A DNA stretch of 64,000 nucleotides. Origin: Methylobacterium sp. R2-1. GTDB taxonomy: Bacteria; Pseudomonadota; Alphaproteobacteria; Rhizobiales; Beijerinckiaceae. A program made the position numbers and the translations under genes. The stretch spans positions 1-64,000 of the forward strand of contig NZ_JACHWM010000001.1 in the NCBI RefSeq assembly GCF_014191355.1, in the 5' to 3' direction. The notes beneath the pieces are model-generated. The model saw only the letters and a list, made by a program, of their open reading frames with translations, made no database searches and was not told the origin of the DNA. Shown piece by piece: positions 54,772-64,000 of the stretch (the stretch's first letter is position 1; each line of letters opens with the position of its first letter).

Positions 54772-55575
54772 CTAATCTCTCAGGCCCAGCACGTCCTCCA
54801 TGCCGTAGAGCCCCGGCGGCTTGTCGAAGGCCCACTGCGCCGCCCGCACGGCGCCGCGGGCGAAGATCGCGCGATCCTCGGCGTGGTGCGAGAGCGTGAT
54901 CCGCTCGGAGGGGCCCGCGAAGATCACGCTGTGGTCACCGACCACCGAGCCGCCGCGCAGGGTCGCGAAGCCGATATCGCCGGGTCGCCGCGCGCCGGTA
55001 TGGCCGTCGCGGGTCGAGACGCGGGTCTCGGACAGCGCCACCCGACGCCCTTCCGCGGCCGCTTCGCCGAGCAGCAGTGCCGTACCGGAAGGGGCATCGA
55101 CCTTCATGCGGTGGTGCATCTCCAACACCTCGATGTCGAAGTCCTCGCCCAACGTTGCGGCGACCTTGCGCACGAGGCCTGCAAGAAGGTTCACGCCGAG
55201 CGACATGTTGCCCGAGCGCACGATGCGGGCGTGGTAGCTCGCCGCCTCGAGCCGCTTCAGGTCGGCCTCGGAGAGTCCCGTGGTGCCGACGACATGGACG
55301 ATGCGGGCCTGTGCCGCGAGCTCGGCGAAGGCGACCGTCGCCGCCGGGGCGGTGAAGTCCAAGACCCCGTCGGCGGCCACGAACAGGGACAGCGGATCGT
55401 CGCTCACGCTCACGCCGAGATCACCGATGCCAGCCAGACGTCCGGCGTCCTGCCCTATGGCGGGTGAACCCGCGCGCTCGACCGCACCGTGCAGCGTGCA
55501 GCCCCTGGCCTCCGCGACCGCCCGGATCAGCATCCGCCCCATGCGCCCCTCGGCGCCGACAACGACGAGCTTCAT
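54772..55575 (-). CDS. dapB: 4-hydroxy-tetrahydrodipicolinate reductase
   Basis: A 267-residue protein. The nucleotide-binding loop is [13 protein letters not shown], the family signature is [16 protein letters not shown] with the catalytic His and Lys, and [16 protein letters not shown] forms part of the core. It acts in the diaminopimelate/lysine pathway for peptidoglycan and lysine. It lies upstream of gpmA on the same strand; dapB-gpmA adjacency is common in Rhizobiales. Confidence 0.96.
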   Translation of the reverse strand: MKLVVVGAEGRMGRMLIRAVAEARGCTLHGAVERAGSPAIGQDAGRLAGIGDLGVSVSDDPLSLFVAADGVLDFTAPAATVAFAELAAQARIVHVVGTTGLSEADLKRLEAASYHARIVRSGNMSLGVNLLAGLVRKVAATLGEDFDIEVLEMHHRMKVDAPSGTALLLGEAAAEGRRVALSETRVSTRDGHTGARRPGDIGFATLRGGSVVGDHSVIFAGPSERITLSHHAEDRAIFARGAVRAAQWAFDKPPGLYGMEDVLGLRD

Positions 55576-55715
55576 GATGATCGACTTCCCGCTGAGATGG
55601 GTCGTGGGCTATTGCCGGACGGCATTTAACTGAAATCGCGGCCGACGAGGCGCCAGCCTTCTGTTTTTGCGCTGCCTTTTTCCGAAAGCCGGCGGCCAAC
55701 TTTCGGGAAGATGCT

Positions 55716-56405
55716 TCAAGCCCGCTGCGACGCGATCAGTGGTCCGAGCACATCCGATACGCCGTTGACGGTGATCTGAGTGCCGACACACAGCAGCAGA
55801 AAGGCCGAGAGGCGTCCGAGCACCCGCGCCCGCACCGGCCCGATCAGGGTCACGAGCCGGTCCGCCGATCCGTAAGCGAGGCGGATCATGCCGGCAATGG
55901 CCATGGCGGCCAGAGACGCGCCGATGAAGAAACCGGCGAGATTGGCTGGCTCGGAGGGGCGGTTGGCGCCCAGCGCAATGGCGACCGCGATGGTGCCCGG
56001 CCCTGTGGTGAACGGCAGGGTGAGCGGGAAGAAGGCGACTTCGGCGAGATTCTCGCCGGCCTCCGGCTCCGCCTCGGCATGTTTGCGCGCCTCCCGCGTC
56101 TCGGGCGCGTTGAGCAGGGTCCAGGCGAAGGCCGCCACGAACAGGCCTCCGGCGATGCGTAGGGCCGCGAGCGAGACACCGAAGAAGTTGAGGATCGGGG
56201 CGCCCGCCCAGAGGGCAGCGAGCATCACAAGGGCGGCGTAGAAGCCGATCCGTCGCGACAGCTCCGCCCGCTCCGCTTGCGAGCGGTCGGCGGTGATCTG
56301 CGCGAACATCAGCGCCGAGCCGACCGGGTTCACGATGGAGAACAGGCCGGACAGCGCGAGCAGGAAGCTCGCCAGCACGGTCTCGAATCCGATGGATGCC
56401 AGCAT
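55716..56405 (-). CDS. MarC/UPF0056-family membrane protein
   Basis: A 229-residue protein with six predicted helices. Landmarks are FSIVNPVGSALMFAQITAD, FFGVSLAALRIAGGLFVAAF, FFPLTLPFTTGPGTIAVAIA and LLCVGTQITVNGVSDVLGPL. MarC proteins were once thought to confer drug resistance; their real function is unknown. The loop after the third helix (EARKHAEAEPEAGEN) is acidic. It is oriented with dapB and gpmA. Confidence 0.9.
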   Translation of the reverse strand: MLASIGFETVLASFLLALSGLFSIVNPVGSALMFAQITADRSQAERAELSRRIGFYAALVMLAALWAGAPILNFFGVSLAALRIAGGLFVAAFAWTLLNAPETREARKHAEAEPEAGENLAEVAFFPLTLPFTTGPGTIAVAIALGANRPSEPANLAGFFIGASLAAMAIAGMIRLAYGSADRLVTLIGPVRARVLGRLSAFLLLCVGTQITVNGVSDVLGPLIASQRA

Positions 56406-56444
56406 GCGGGCTCGGCTCGGCAGTCTGCGGGAAAGGAGCGGGCT

Positions 56445-57179
56445 TTAGCCCGGCTGTCCGGCCGGCACCAGCACCCGTGCGGGCACGCGGCTCTCCAGGC
56501 GACGGACCTGTCGCACCGCGACCGGTCGGTAGAGCTGCTTGGTCGCATCGACCACGTGAAGACCGGCGAACGGCATGGCGAGGCCGGTGCCGAACCGCTC
56601 CCAGGCGGCGGCGGTGCGCAGCCAGAAGCGACTGCGGATCGGCGGCATGTAGAGCGTCTCGGCCCATCCCTCAGGCGAGAACAGCGTCTCGCGCATCAGC
56701 CGCGAGAGCTGCGAGCGGCTGTACGGCTGGCCGTGACCGAAGGGGGTCGCGTCGCGCCGCGCCCAGACGCCGGTGCGGTTGGGCACGACGAGGATCAGAC
56801 GCCCGCCCGGCGTCAGCACCCGCCAGACCTCGGCGAGCAGTTCGCTCGGGCTCTCCACGGCTTCGAGGCCGTGGACGAGCATGACGCGATCGACGGCCGC
56901 CTCGGGCAGCGGCAGCATGGTGAGATCCGCGAGCGCCGTCACCGAGCGCCCGCTGGAAGGCCAGTTCACCACGCCCTGCGTTGCCGGCATGAAGGCCAGC
57001 GTGCGCTCGGCGATGACGTGGACCGGGCCGAGATAGGGCGTGACGTAGCCGAGCCCGAGCACGCGCAGCCCCGAGACCGAGCCGAGGAAGCCGTGAATGG
57101 TCCGGCCGACGACACGGTGCGTGACGACGCCGAGCGGAGAGGCGTAGAAGGCGCGCAGGTCCGTGACGTCGAGGCGCAT
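56445..57179 (-). CDS. Class I SAM-dependent methyltransferase
   Basis: A 244-residue protein from the ATG complementing 57177-57179; longer upstream frames overlap the divergent gloB region and are rejected. Motif I is VLGLGYVTPYLG, with the motif IV/V region MLPLPEAAVDRVMLVHGLEA and EVWRVLTPGGRLILVVPNRT, typical of methyltransferase type 11. The substrate is unknown. It is divergent from gloB, a common rhizobial arrangement. Confidence 0.88.
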   Translation of the reverse strand: MRLDVTDLRAFYASPLGVVTHRVVGRTIHGFLGSVSGLRVLGLGYVTPYLGPVHVIAERTLAFMPATQGVVNWPSSGRSVTALADLTMLPLPEAAVDRVMLVHGLEAVESPSELLAEVWRVLTPGGRLILVVPNRTGVWARRDATPFGHGQPYSRSQLSRLMRETLFSPEGWAETLYMPPIRSRFWLRTAAAWERFGTGLAMPFAGLHVVDATKQLYRPVAVRQVRRLESRVPARVLVPAGQPG

Positions 57180-57447
57180 CGGATGGGGTGCCGGCACGGC
57201 CGGTTGTCCTCCACGAGACGGATGCCGCAAGGCTGGTGCCGCATCAATGGGGATCGCGGGCGCGTCCGGCAAGCGGGTTCGGCATGTCCCCCGGCGAGAC
57301 GCGCGCAAGCGTGGCGGTGCCGTTGACTTCGGAACCGTCACGGTCGTGCAAAGGTTCCGAACCGGGTGCGTCCCGCGCTTGGCTTGTGCTACCGGTCCGA
57401 GCCAAAAAGTCAGCCGGAAAAAGTTAGTCCTGGCGAAAGGGTCTTCG

Positions 57448-58227
57448 ATGACGAGAGCGGCCCCCGAAATCCGCACCTTCCTGTGCCGGAGCGACAATAT
57501 CGGCGTGCTGATCCGCGATCCCGCCAGCGGCGCCTGTGCCGCCATCGACGTGCCGGAGGCCGGGCCGGTTCTCGCGGTCCTCGACGCGGAGGGATGGCAA
57601 CTCACCGACATTCTCGTCACCCACCGGCACGGCGACCACATCGAGGGAATTCCGGAGGTGGTGGAGCGCACGGGCGCGCGGGTGACCGCGCCGGAGAAGG
57701 CGCGCGCGGCGGTGCCGGATGCCGCCCGCTACGTCAGGGAAGGCGACACGGTGACGGTCGGCGGTCTCTCGGCCGCGGTCTGGGAGACGCCGGGGCATTG
57801 CGCCGACCACGTCACCTATCATTTCACTGACGCCGGCGTGGTGTTCGCGGGCGACACCCTGTTCACCCTCGGCTGCGGCCGGGTGATGGAGGCCGAGCCG
57901 GCCACCCTCTGGCACTCGCTGGCCCGCTTCCTTGAACTGCCCGACGCGACGGCGGTCTATAGCGGCCACGATTACGTGCTCTCCAACGGCCGCTTTGCGC
58001 TCGCCGCCGATCCGGGCAACGCCGACCTGAAGGAGCGCGTGGCCGAGGCCGAGCGGCTCGCCGAGACGGGCGGCTTCCTGATCCCCTCGACCATCGGTGA
58101 GGAGAAGGCGACCAACCCGTTCCTGCGCGTGGGCGAGCCGGTTCTCGCCCGCTCGGCGGGGCTTGAGCCGGGCTCCGATCCTGCGGTGGTATTCACCGCT
58201 TTGCGCATGTGGAAGAACCGCTTCTGA
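57448..58227 (+). CDS. gloB: Hydroxyacylglutathione hydrolase (glyoxalase II-type)
   Basis: A 259-residue metallo-beta-lactamase-fold protein. The zinc motif reads THRHGDH, a THxHxDH match with Arg in the first variable place. Further metal ligands are in ETPGHCADHVTYHF, FAGDTLFTLGCGRVMEA and SGHDYVLSNGRFA. It hydrolyses S-D-lactoylglutathione to lactate and glutathione in methylglyoxal detoxification. The C-terminal glutathione-binding domain is present (NPFLRVGEP). The start is the ATG at 57448 after GGCGAAAGG. Confidence 0.94.
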   Translation: MTRAAPEIRTFLCRSDNIGVLIRDPASGACAAIDVPEAGPVLAVLDAEGWQLTDILVTHRHGDHIEGIPEVVERTGARVTAPEKARAAVPDAARYVREGDTVTVGGLSAAVWETPGHCADHVTYHFTDAGVVFAGDTLFTLGCGRVMEAEPATLWHSLARFLELPDATAVYSGHDYVLSNGRFALAADPGNADLKERVAEAERLAETGGFLIPSTIGEEKATNPFLRVGEPVLARSAGLEPGSDPAVVFTALRMWKNRF

Positions 58228-58394
58228 GGCTTTAAGGACGGGCGGGGAGCGGTTTCGCATCGGTTCGATAGACCGGTCCGGGTGTGTTCGGCGAGACCTT
58301 GCCTTTGCGTCGGCGCTGTGTGATCGAAGCCCACGGTTTGCGCATCGCAACACGACCCGCTCGTCCGCGTATCCTCGGCGAAAGGCCGGTTCCC

Positions 58395-58547
58395 TTGCCC
58401 ACCCTGTTCCGTTTCCTGGCCACGATCGCGATCCTCGCAGGCCTCGTCTTCGCCGGCATGTTCGCGCTGGCCACCTTCGTTCAGCCAACCCCCCGGGAGA
58501 TGAGCGTCCCGATTCCTCCCGCGAAGCTCCAGCCGGGCAGTCGATGA
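58395..58547 (+). CDS. Conserved tiny membrane protein upstream of xerD
   Basis: A 50-residue protein from TTG 58395, with GAAAGG ten bases upstream; the frame opens at 58284. One hydrophobic helix (FLATIAILAGLVFAGMFALA) is followed by TFVQPTPREMSVPIPPAKL. A small protein of this form, helix then PxPRE-x-S/T-x-x-IPP, sits before xerD in many Rhizobiales and is sometimes mislabelled histidine kinase. The stop overlaps the xerD ATG (ATGA), so translation is coupled. Function is unknown. Confidence 0.75.
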   Translation: MPTLFRFLATIAILAGLVFAGMFALATFVQPTPREMSVPIPPAKLQPGSR

Positions 58548-59518
58548 GCGCGGACGGTTCCACGCTCCCGGACGGGGCGGAGGATCCGGGCCAACTCTTT
58601 CTCGACATGCTCGCGGCCGAACGTGGCGCAGCGGTCAACACCCTGGCTGCCTACCGGCGCGACCTCGACGATTACCTCGGATATCTTGCGGAAGGCGGCA
58701 TCGACCCCGAGGAAGCGCAGGCCGACCAAGTCCGCGCCTACGTCGCCTCCCTGGAGCCCCGCGGGCTGAAGGCGTCCTCGGCCGCACGGCGTCTCTCCTG
58801 CATCCGCGGCTTCCACCGCTTCCTCTACGCGGAGGGCTATGCCGAGACCGATCCGACTGCCCCGGTCGCCGCCCCGCGCCGTGCAAAGGGCCTGCCGAAG
58901 ATCCTGTCGGTGGCGGAGGTCGACCGCCTGCTCGCGACGGCGCGCGAGCGGGTCGATGCGGCGGGTGACAATCGGGCGGAGGCCCGGGCCGCCGCGCGGA
59001 TGCTCTGCCTGCTCGAACTCCTCTACGCCACGGGCCTGCGCGTCTCGGAACTGGTGGCCCTGCCGCGATCGGCTGCCGCGACCCGTGAGCGCTATCTCGT
59101 GGTCAAGGGAAAAGGCGGGCGCGAGCGCTTGGTGCCGCTGACCGACCTCGCCCGAGATGCGATGCGCGCCCACGTCGCGCATCTGCCCGCGGACGGTCCC
59201 TGGCTGTTCCCGGCCGAGAGCGAGAGCGGTCACTTGACCCGGCAGGCCTTCGCCCGCGATCTCAAGACCGCCGCCGCCGCCGCCGGCCTGCGCACGGACC
59301 GGGTGAGTCCGCACGTCCTACGCCATGCCTTCGCGAGTCACCTGCTCCAGAACGGTGCCGATCTGCGTATCGTCCAAGAATTGCTAGGACATGCCGACAT
59401 CTCAACGACACAGATCTACACCCATGTCCTCGACGAGCGGTTGAAGGGCATGGTGCGCGACCTCCATCCACTCAACGATCCAAACGATTACACCGACATC
59501 GAGACTGTTTCGACATAA
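58544..59518 (+). CDS. xerD: Tyrosine recombinase XerD
   Basis: A 324-residue protein with an N-terminal SAM-like core-binding domain (NTLAAYRRDLDDYLGYLAE) and the catalytic domain: Arg166 (in TGLRVSEL), Lys188 or 190 (in VKGKGG), His257 and Arg260 (in HVLRHAFASHLL), His283 (in LGHADISTTQ) and nucleophile Tyr292 (in IYTHV). With XerC it resolves chromosome dimers at dif. XerD is preferred over XerC because of the conserved small-gene context and the C-terminal sequence. No dif-like site is seen nearby. Confidence 0.9.
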   Translation: MSADGSTLPDGAEDPGQLFLDMLAAERGAAVNTLAAYRRDLDDYLGYLAEGGIDPEEAQADQVRAYVASLEPRGLKASSAARRLSCIRGFHRFLYAEGYAETDPTAPVAAPRRAKGLPKILSVAEVDRLLATARERVDAAGDNRAEARAAARMLCLLELLYATGLRVSELVALPRSAAATRERYLVVKGKGGRERLVPLTDLARDAMRAHVAHLPADGPWLFPAESESGHLTRQAFARDLKTAAAAAGLRTDRVSPHVLRHAFASHLLQNGADLRIVQELLGHADISTTQIYTHVLDERLKGMVRDLHPLNDPNDYTDIETVST

Positions 59519-59699
59519 GAACTGTATCGAAACATAACATAGTGCCAATTTTTCAGCAGAAGTGGCGGCGCATTGCTATAAATTTCGGACTCGATGCGAT
59601 ATATTGCCGTTGACATTGAGGTCGTGGTCTGCCCTTTTTAGCAGGCCACGAGACTGAGGAGGCGGTGCAGCGGCTCAACCGGGCCGGTGCCAGGATACG

Positions 59700-60908
59700 A
59701 TGCGCCTCGATCTCGCGACTCTCTTCATGATGACGACCGCCGTCACCTTCACGGTGGGCGTGCTGTTCCTGCTGTCGTGGGGCCAGACCCGCCGCGAGCG
59801 CTCTCTGGTGGTCTGGGGCGTCGCGCACCTTATCGGTAGCTTCGCCTCGCTGATGCTGGCCCTGCGCGGCCAGATCCCGGACAGCCTGTCCATCGGTCTC
59901 GCCAACGCGCTGATGATCGGCGCCTACGGATTGATCTGGAGCGGCGTGCGCGCCTTCGAGGGCCGCCGGCTGCGGCTCGACTGGGCTTTGGCCGGCGCGG
60001 CCCTCTGGCTCGCGGCCTGTGCCGTCCCAGCCTTCTTCGAGTCGCTGGCCGCCCGCGTCAGCCTCGCCTCGACGTTGGCCGGGCTCTACTGTGCCTCCGG
60101 TGCGCTCCTGATCTGGCGCGGCCGCGGCGAGCCGCTGGTGTCCCGCTACCCGGCCCTGGCGCTGCTCGCGACCTATGCAGGCCTCTATTGGGCCCGCGTA
60201 CCGCTGGCGGTCACCATGCCGCTGCCGGTCTCCGTCGCAGTCGCCTCGCCATGGTTCGCCATTCTCTGCTTCACCGGCACGTTGTTCTCGGTCGCCATCG
60301 CCTTCGTGTTCATGGCGCTGACCAAGGAGCGGGCCGAGCGCGAGCAGCGGCTGGCCGCCGAGACCGACGCTCTGACCGGAATCGCCAACCGCCGTGCCCT
60401 GGTCGCCGTGGCCGAGCGGCGTCTCGCGATCGAGCCCGCCGCGCTGCTCCTGTTCGACCTCGATCACTTCAAGACGATCAACGACCGCTACGGCCACAGC
60501 GTCGGCGATGCGGCTCTGGCCGCGTTCTGCCACATCGCCGCTCCCCTGCTGCCGCCCGAGGCGGTGTTCGGGCGGATGGGCGGCGAGGAATTCGCCTGCC
60601 TGCTGCCGCGGTTGGATGAGCGGGCGGCGGCGCGCGTGGCCGAGCGGATCCGGGCCGGCGTCGCCGGGTTCGCTCAACCGGACTATCCGGATTTGAGGAT
60701 GAGCGTGAGCGTGGGCGTGGCCGCCGAGGGCCAGATCGGCGGCAGCCTCGACTACCTGCTGCGCCGGGCCGACGACGCCCTCTATCGGGCCAAGCGGGCC
60801 GGGCGCGACCGGGTGGTCACCTGTGAGGGCGATCCGCTTCCCCTCGCCGAGGAGGTCTCCGGCACAGGGCTGCGCGCCGGCCGTCGGAGCCGGATGCGGT
60901 CGCCGTGA
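59700..60908 (+). CDS. Membrane-bound GGDEF diguanylate cyclase
   Basis: A 402-residue protein. Six or so hydrophobic helices occupy residues 1-205. They are followed by a GGDEF domain beginning EREQRLAAETDALTGIANRR, with GGEEF at 294-298 (in FGRMGGEEFACLLPRL) and the C-terminal DDALYRAKRAGRDRV. The active-site signature is intact, so it should make cyclic di-GMP. The RxxD inhibitory site expected just before the signature reads PPEA, so product inhibition is probably lost. The upstream 180 bases are AT-rich and likely promoter. Confidence 0.92.
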   Translation: MRLDLATLFMMTTAVTFTVGVLFLLSWGQTRRERSLVVWGVAHLIGSFASLMLALRGQIPDSLSIGLANALMIGAYGLIWSGVRAFEGRRLRLDWALAGAALWLAACAVPAFFESLAARVSLASTLAGLYCASGALLIWRGRGEPLVSRYPALALLATYAGLYWARVPLAVTMPLPVSVAVASPWFAILCFTGTLFSVAIAFVFMALTKERAEREQRLAAETDALTGIANRRALVAVAERRLAIEPAALLLFDLDHFKTINDRYGHSVGDAALAAFCHIAAPLLPPEAVFGRMGGEEFACLLPRLDERAAARVAERIRAGVAGFAQPDYPDLRMSVSVGVAAEGQIGGSLDYLLRRADDALYRAKRAGRDRVVTCEGDPLPLAEEVSGTGLRAGRRSRMRSP

Positions 60909-61042
60909 GCGCCGTCCACATCGATTGGCCCGCAACCCGGTGAAGCCGGCCGGTGTCGCATCGACGGCACGCCCCTTCATGAGGCATCGTCGCACGCCGT
61001 GAGACAGGGCGGCCGAAACCGCTCCCGGGGGGGACGGTGACG

Positions 61043-63271
61043 ATGCGGCGGCTGGCTCGGAGAATCGTCCACGGCATTGCGTGGTCCGTTCTCCTTATCG
61101 GTTCGGTCGAAGCGGCCGAGCCGGTCGAGAACCGGATCGAGGCGCTGCTCTCGCGGATGACGCTTGAGGAGAAGGCTGGCCAGCTCAACCTGATCTCGCA
61201 CGAGCCGATCCTCGACCTCGACAGCTTCCGCCGCGGTGAGGTCGGGGCGGTCATCAACTTCAACAATGCCGGTCTCGTCGCACAGGCCGACCGGCTCGCC
61301 CGCTCATCACGGCTCGGCATCCCGCTTCTCGTCGGGCTCGACATCGTCCACGGCTACCGGACGATTTTTCCGCTGCCGCTCGCCATGGCCGCGAGTTTCG
61401 ATGCCGGGCTCGTTCGCCGCGCCGCCGCCAGCCAGGCGCGGGAATCCGCGGCGGTCGGCCTCAACTGGACCTTCTCGCCGATGGCCGACGTTGCCCGCGA
61501 CCTGCGCTGGGGCCGGGTGGTCGAGGGCCTGGGCGAAGACCCGTGGCTGACGGGACGGCTCACCGCCGCCCAGGTCGAGGGCTTTCGCGACGGCGGGCTC
61601 GCGAGCACGCTCAAGCATTTCGCGGGCTACAGCGCGGTGGTGGGTGGGCGGGACTACGACGCGACCTTCGTCGCCCCGACCGAACTGCACGACCTCCACC
61701 TGCCGCCGTTCCGCGACGGCATCCGGGCCGGCGCCGACGCGGTGATGACGGCGCTGACCGCATTGAACGGCCTGCCCACCACCGCCGACCCGGCGCTGAT
61801 GACCGGCCTGCTGCGGTGGCAGATGGGATTTTCCGGGCTAGTCGTGGCCGATTGGCAGGCGGTCGCCAGCCTGGTGAAGCACGGCGTCGCGCGGGACGGC
61901 GCCGAGGCCGCGCGCAAGGCGCTGATGGCCGGCGTCGACATGGACATGACGAGCGGACTGTTCCTGCGCCACCTGCCCGAGGAGGTGCGCGCCGGGCATA
62001 TTCCCGAAAGCGCCGTCGATGCGGCGGTGCGCCGGGTGCTGCGCCTCAAGTTCGGGCTCGGCCTGTTCGACCGCCCCGTGATCGACCCGGACGGCGCGGA
62101 GGAGAAGCTGCTGCGCCCCGAGACTCGCCGGCTCGCCCGCGAGGCGGCGCAAGCGAGCCTCGTCCTGCTCCAGAACCGGGACGGCGTGCTGCCGATCGAT
62201 CCGGCCAAGGTGCGCCGCATCGCCGTCATCGGCCCGTTCGCCGATTCGGCCTGGGATCAGGTCGGGCCGCACGAGGGCGCGGGGCAGGAATGGGATGCGG
62301 TGACGATCCTGGCGGGCCTGCGCGAGCGATCCGCCGCGTCGGGTGTCGCGGTCGACTTCGCGCCCGGCTGCCCGCGGGTCTGCGACAGCCGCGTGGGTTT
62401 TGCCGCCGCGGTCGAGGCAGCGAGGGGAGCCGATCTCGTCGTGGCGGTGATGGGCGAGCCGCGAGACCGATCGGGCGAGGGCTCGTCGAGCGCCCATCTG
62501 TCCTGGCCGGGCCTGCAGCACGACCTGCTCGCGGCGGTCGCGGAGGTCGGCAAGCCGGTGGCGCTCGTCGTGGTCGGCGGACGCCCGACCGAACTCGGGG
62601 ATGCCCCGTCGCGGGCGCAGGCCGTGCTGATGGCGTGGCTTTCGGGCACCGAGGGCGGCCCGGCGGTGGCCGGGACGCTGTTCGGCGACGTCGACCCGTC
62701 GGGCCGGTTGCCGGTCTCCTGGCCGCGCACCGTCGGGCAATTGCCGCTAACCTACGACACTCTGCCAGGAGGACGCCCGCATATTCCGGGCACCCGCTGG
62801 ACCATGGGCTATGCCGACGAATCGCCGCTGCCGTTGTTCCCGTTCGGCTACGGCCTCTCCTACACCCGCTTCGCCTACGGCGAGCCGGAGATCGTGACGC
62901 CGCGCGTCGGTGTCGGGGACCGCTACGACGCCGTGCTGGAGGTGCGCACGCCCGTCACCAATTACGGCACACGGGCGGGGCGAGCAGTGGCGCAGCTCTA
63001 TGTCAGCCAGCCGGTGGCGAGCCGCAGCCGGCCCCGGCGCCTGCTGAAGGGCGTCGCGCTCATCGACCTCGCCTCCGGCGAAACCGGAATCGCAAGTTTC
63101 CGCGTGCCCGCGCGCGACCTCGGCTACCATGAGCCGGACGGCACGCTCGTGGTGGAGGCCGGCGCCTATCTCGCTCATGTCGGCGGTGATTCCGTTGCCA
63201 CCCGCAGCGCCGGCTTCACCGTCGAGACCGGCTGGCGCGGCCCACCGGGCAGCGACGAGGCGCGGCGCTGA
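61043..63271 (+). CDS. bglX: Periplasmic beta-glucosidase, glycoside hydrolase family 3
   Basis: A 742-residue protein from ATG 61043; a GTG two codons earlier (61037) is possible. The signal peptide ends near SVEAAEP. The GH3 N-terminal domain has PLLVGLDIVHGYRTIFPLPL, LKHFAGYSAVVGGRDYDAT and the nucleophile Asp270 in LVVADWQAV. The C-terminal domain has the likely acid/base Glu479 in SGEGSSS. A fibronectin-type III-like domain follows (GYGLSYTRFAYGEPEI onward). It should release glucose from beta-glucosides or short cello-oligosaccharides in the periplasm, which would suit a plant-associated bacterium. Confidence 0.94.
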   Translation: MRRLARRIVHGIAWSVLLIGSVEAAEPVENRIEALLSRMTLEEKAGQLNLISHEPILDLDSFRRGEVGAVINFNNAGLVAQADRLARSSRLGIPLLVGLDIVHGYRTIFPLPLAMAASFDAGLVRRAAASQARESAAVGLNWTFSPMADVARDLRWGRVVEGLGEDPWLTGRLTAAQVEGFRDGGLASTLKHFAGYSAVVGGRDYDATFVAPTELHDLHLPPFRDGIRAGADAVMTALTALNGLPTTADPALMTGLLRWQMGFSGLVVADWQAVASLVKHGVARDGAEAARKALMAGVDMDMTSGLFLRHLPEEVRAGHIPESAVDAAVRRVLRLKFGLGLFDRPVIDPDGAEEKLLRPETRRLAREAAQASLVLLQNRDGVLPIDPAKVRRIAVIGPFADSAWDQVGPHEGAGQEWDAVTILAGLRERSAASGVAVDFAPGCPRVCDSRVGFAAAVEAARGADLVVAVMGEPRDRSGEGSSSAHLSWPGLQHDLLAAVAEVGKPVALVVVGGRPTELGDAPSRAQAVLMAWLSGTEGGPAVAGTLFGDVDPSGRLPVSWPRTVGQLPLTYDTLPGGRPHIPGTRWTMGYADESPLPLFPFGYGLSYTRFAYGEPEIVTPRVGVGDRYDAVLEVRTPVTNYGTRAGRAVAQLYVSQPVASRSRPRRLLKGVALIDLASGETGIASFRVPARDLGYHEPDGTLVVEAGAYLAHVGGDSVATRSAGFTVETGWRGPPGSDEARR

Positions 63272-63277
63272 TTCACG

Positions 63278-64000
63278 TCAGCCGAAGGTTTTCCTCGGAT
63301 CGAACGCGTCGCGCACCGCTTCACCCGCGAAGACGAGCAGGCTCAGCATCGTCGCCACCACGAAGAAGCCGGTGAGCCCGAGCCAGGGCGCGTTGATGTT
63401 GTCCTTTCCCTGCGCCAGCAGTTCGCCGAGCGAGGGCGAGCCCGGCGGCAGGCCGAAGCCGAGATAATCGAGCGAGGTCAGGGTCGTGACCGAGCCGTTC
63501 AGGATGAACGGCAGGAAGGTCAGCGTCGCTACCATGGCGTTGGGCAGGAGGTGGCGCGTCATGATGCGCACGTTCGACAGGCCGAGCGCGCGGGCGGCAC
63601 GCACATATTCGAAGTTGCGGGCACGCAAGAACTCTGCGCGCACGACGCCGACGAGCGCGGTCCACGAGAACAGCGTCAGGATGCCGAGCAGGGTGAAGAA
63701 GCTCGGCACCAGGAAGGCCGACATGATGATGATGAGGTAGAGCGTCGGGATCGCGCCCCAGATCTCGATGATCCGCTGGAAGATCAGGTCGGTCCAGCCC
63801 CCGAAATAGCCCTGCACCGCCCCGGCGATCACGCCGATGACCGATGAGATGCCGGCCAGCACGAGGCCGAACAGGATCGAGATGCGGAAGCCGTAGATCA
63901 CCCGCGCCAGCACGTCCCGCGTCGCGTTGTCGGTGCCGAGCCAGTGCCACTCGATGTCGCGGCAGCCGAGTTCGCGCCCCTCGACCTTCACGCCCGCCCG
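63278..64000 (-). CDS. yejE: Oligopeptide/microcin-type ABC transporter permease, YejE-like (5' end outside window)
   Basis: The 3' part of a permease gene that continues beyond 64000. It starts in the window around the YejE/OppC insertion (KVEGRELGCRDIEWHWLGTD), followed by five membrane helices and the binding-protein-dependent transport loop EYVRAARALGLSNVRIMTRH. It ends DFDPRKTFG-like (EAVRDAFDPRKTFG). YejE pairs with YejB and the ATPase YejF to import peptides. The stop lies seven bases from the bglX stop, so the genes converge. Confidence 0.9.
   Translation of the reverse strand, partial: RAGVKVEGRELGCRDIEWHWLGTDNATRDVLARVIYGFRISILFGLVLAGISSVIGVIAGAVQGYFGGWTDLIFQRIIEIWGAIPTLYLIIIMSAFLVPSFFTLLGILTLFSWTALVGVVRAEFLRARNFEYVRAARALGLSNVRIMTRHLLPNAMVATLTFLPFILNGSVTTLTSLDYLGFGLPPGSPSLGELLAQGKDNINAPWLGLTGFFVVATMLSLLVFAGEAVRDAFDPRKTFG

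Overview
The window is high-GC chromosomal DNA from an alphaproteobacterium. Several gene orders point to the Rhizobiales: tig-clpP-clpX-lon, rnd-lptC-lptA-lptB-rpoN-hpf-ptsN, a Tad/Cpa pilus locus beside a Flp pilin, and BA14K, PhnA-like and CsbD envelope/stress genes. A magnesium chelatase subunit (bchI), together with the gene content overall, makes a pink-pigmented Methylobacterium/Methylorubrum-type methylotroph my best guess. This is inferred from gene content, not from a search. I see no prophage, insertion sequence, CRISPR array or rRNA.

Layout. 1-3.2 kb: the 3' end of rfbA, a secreted UbiC-like protein and a Tat-exported multicopper-oxidase-like protein that has lost its copper ligands, then tRNA-Leu. 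3.3-9.8 kb: the proteostasis block tig, clpP, clpX, lon, then tRNA-Val. 10.2-16.7 kb: an accessory region. On the minus strand a YqcI/YcgG (GntA-like) heme N-oxygenase candidate, a class I methyltransferase and an EgtD-type amino-acid N-methyltransferase form a tight operon. It is followed by a DUF1989 gene and a divergent OPT transporter. This is the best candidate for an undescribed pathway. 16.7-20.4 kb: an AT-rich patch, tRNA-Ala, two small exported proteins and a YihY/BrkB membrane protein. 20.8-27.3 kb: polA, nfi, ychF, pth, rplY.

27.5-37.5 kb: a Tad pilus locus with a free-standing CpaC N-domain-like protein, the Flp pilin, the prepilin peptidase CpaA, CpaB, secretin CpaC, CpaD, CpaE, ATPase CpaF and the TadB/TadC platform proteins. 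No TadD/E/F/G is present here. 37.5-46.5 kb: a tandem MaoC protein, two MFS transporters, ohr with a perfect palindromic operator, a CoA-binding protein, a PaaI thioesterase, three envelope/stress proteins, a helix-hairpin-helix protein and a short RNase D.

46.8-54 kb: the LPS export genes lptC-lptA-lptB, rpoN, hpf, a structured element in the ptsN leader, ptsN and bchI. 54-64 kb: gpmA, dapB, a MarC protein, a methyltransferase, gloB, xerD preceded by a tiny membrane protein, a diguanylate cyclase without its inhibitory site, a periplasmic GH3 beta-glucosidase, and the 3' part of a YejE-type ABC permease running off the window.

Reading frames were assigned by protein recognition and start-site context. 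Long antisense frames over real genes were discarded.
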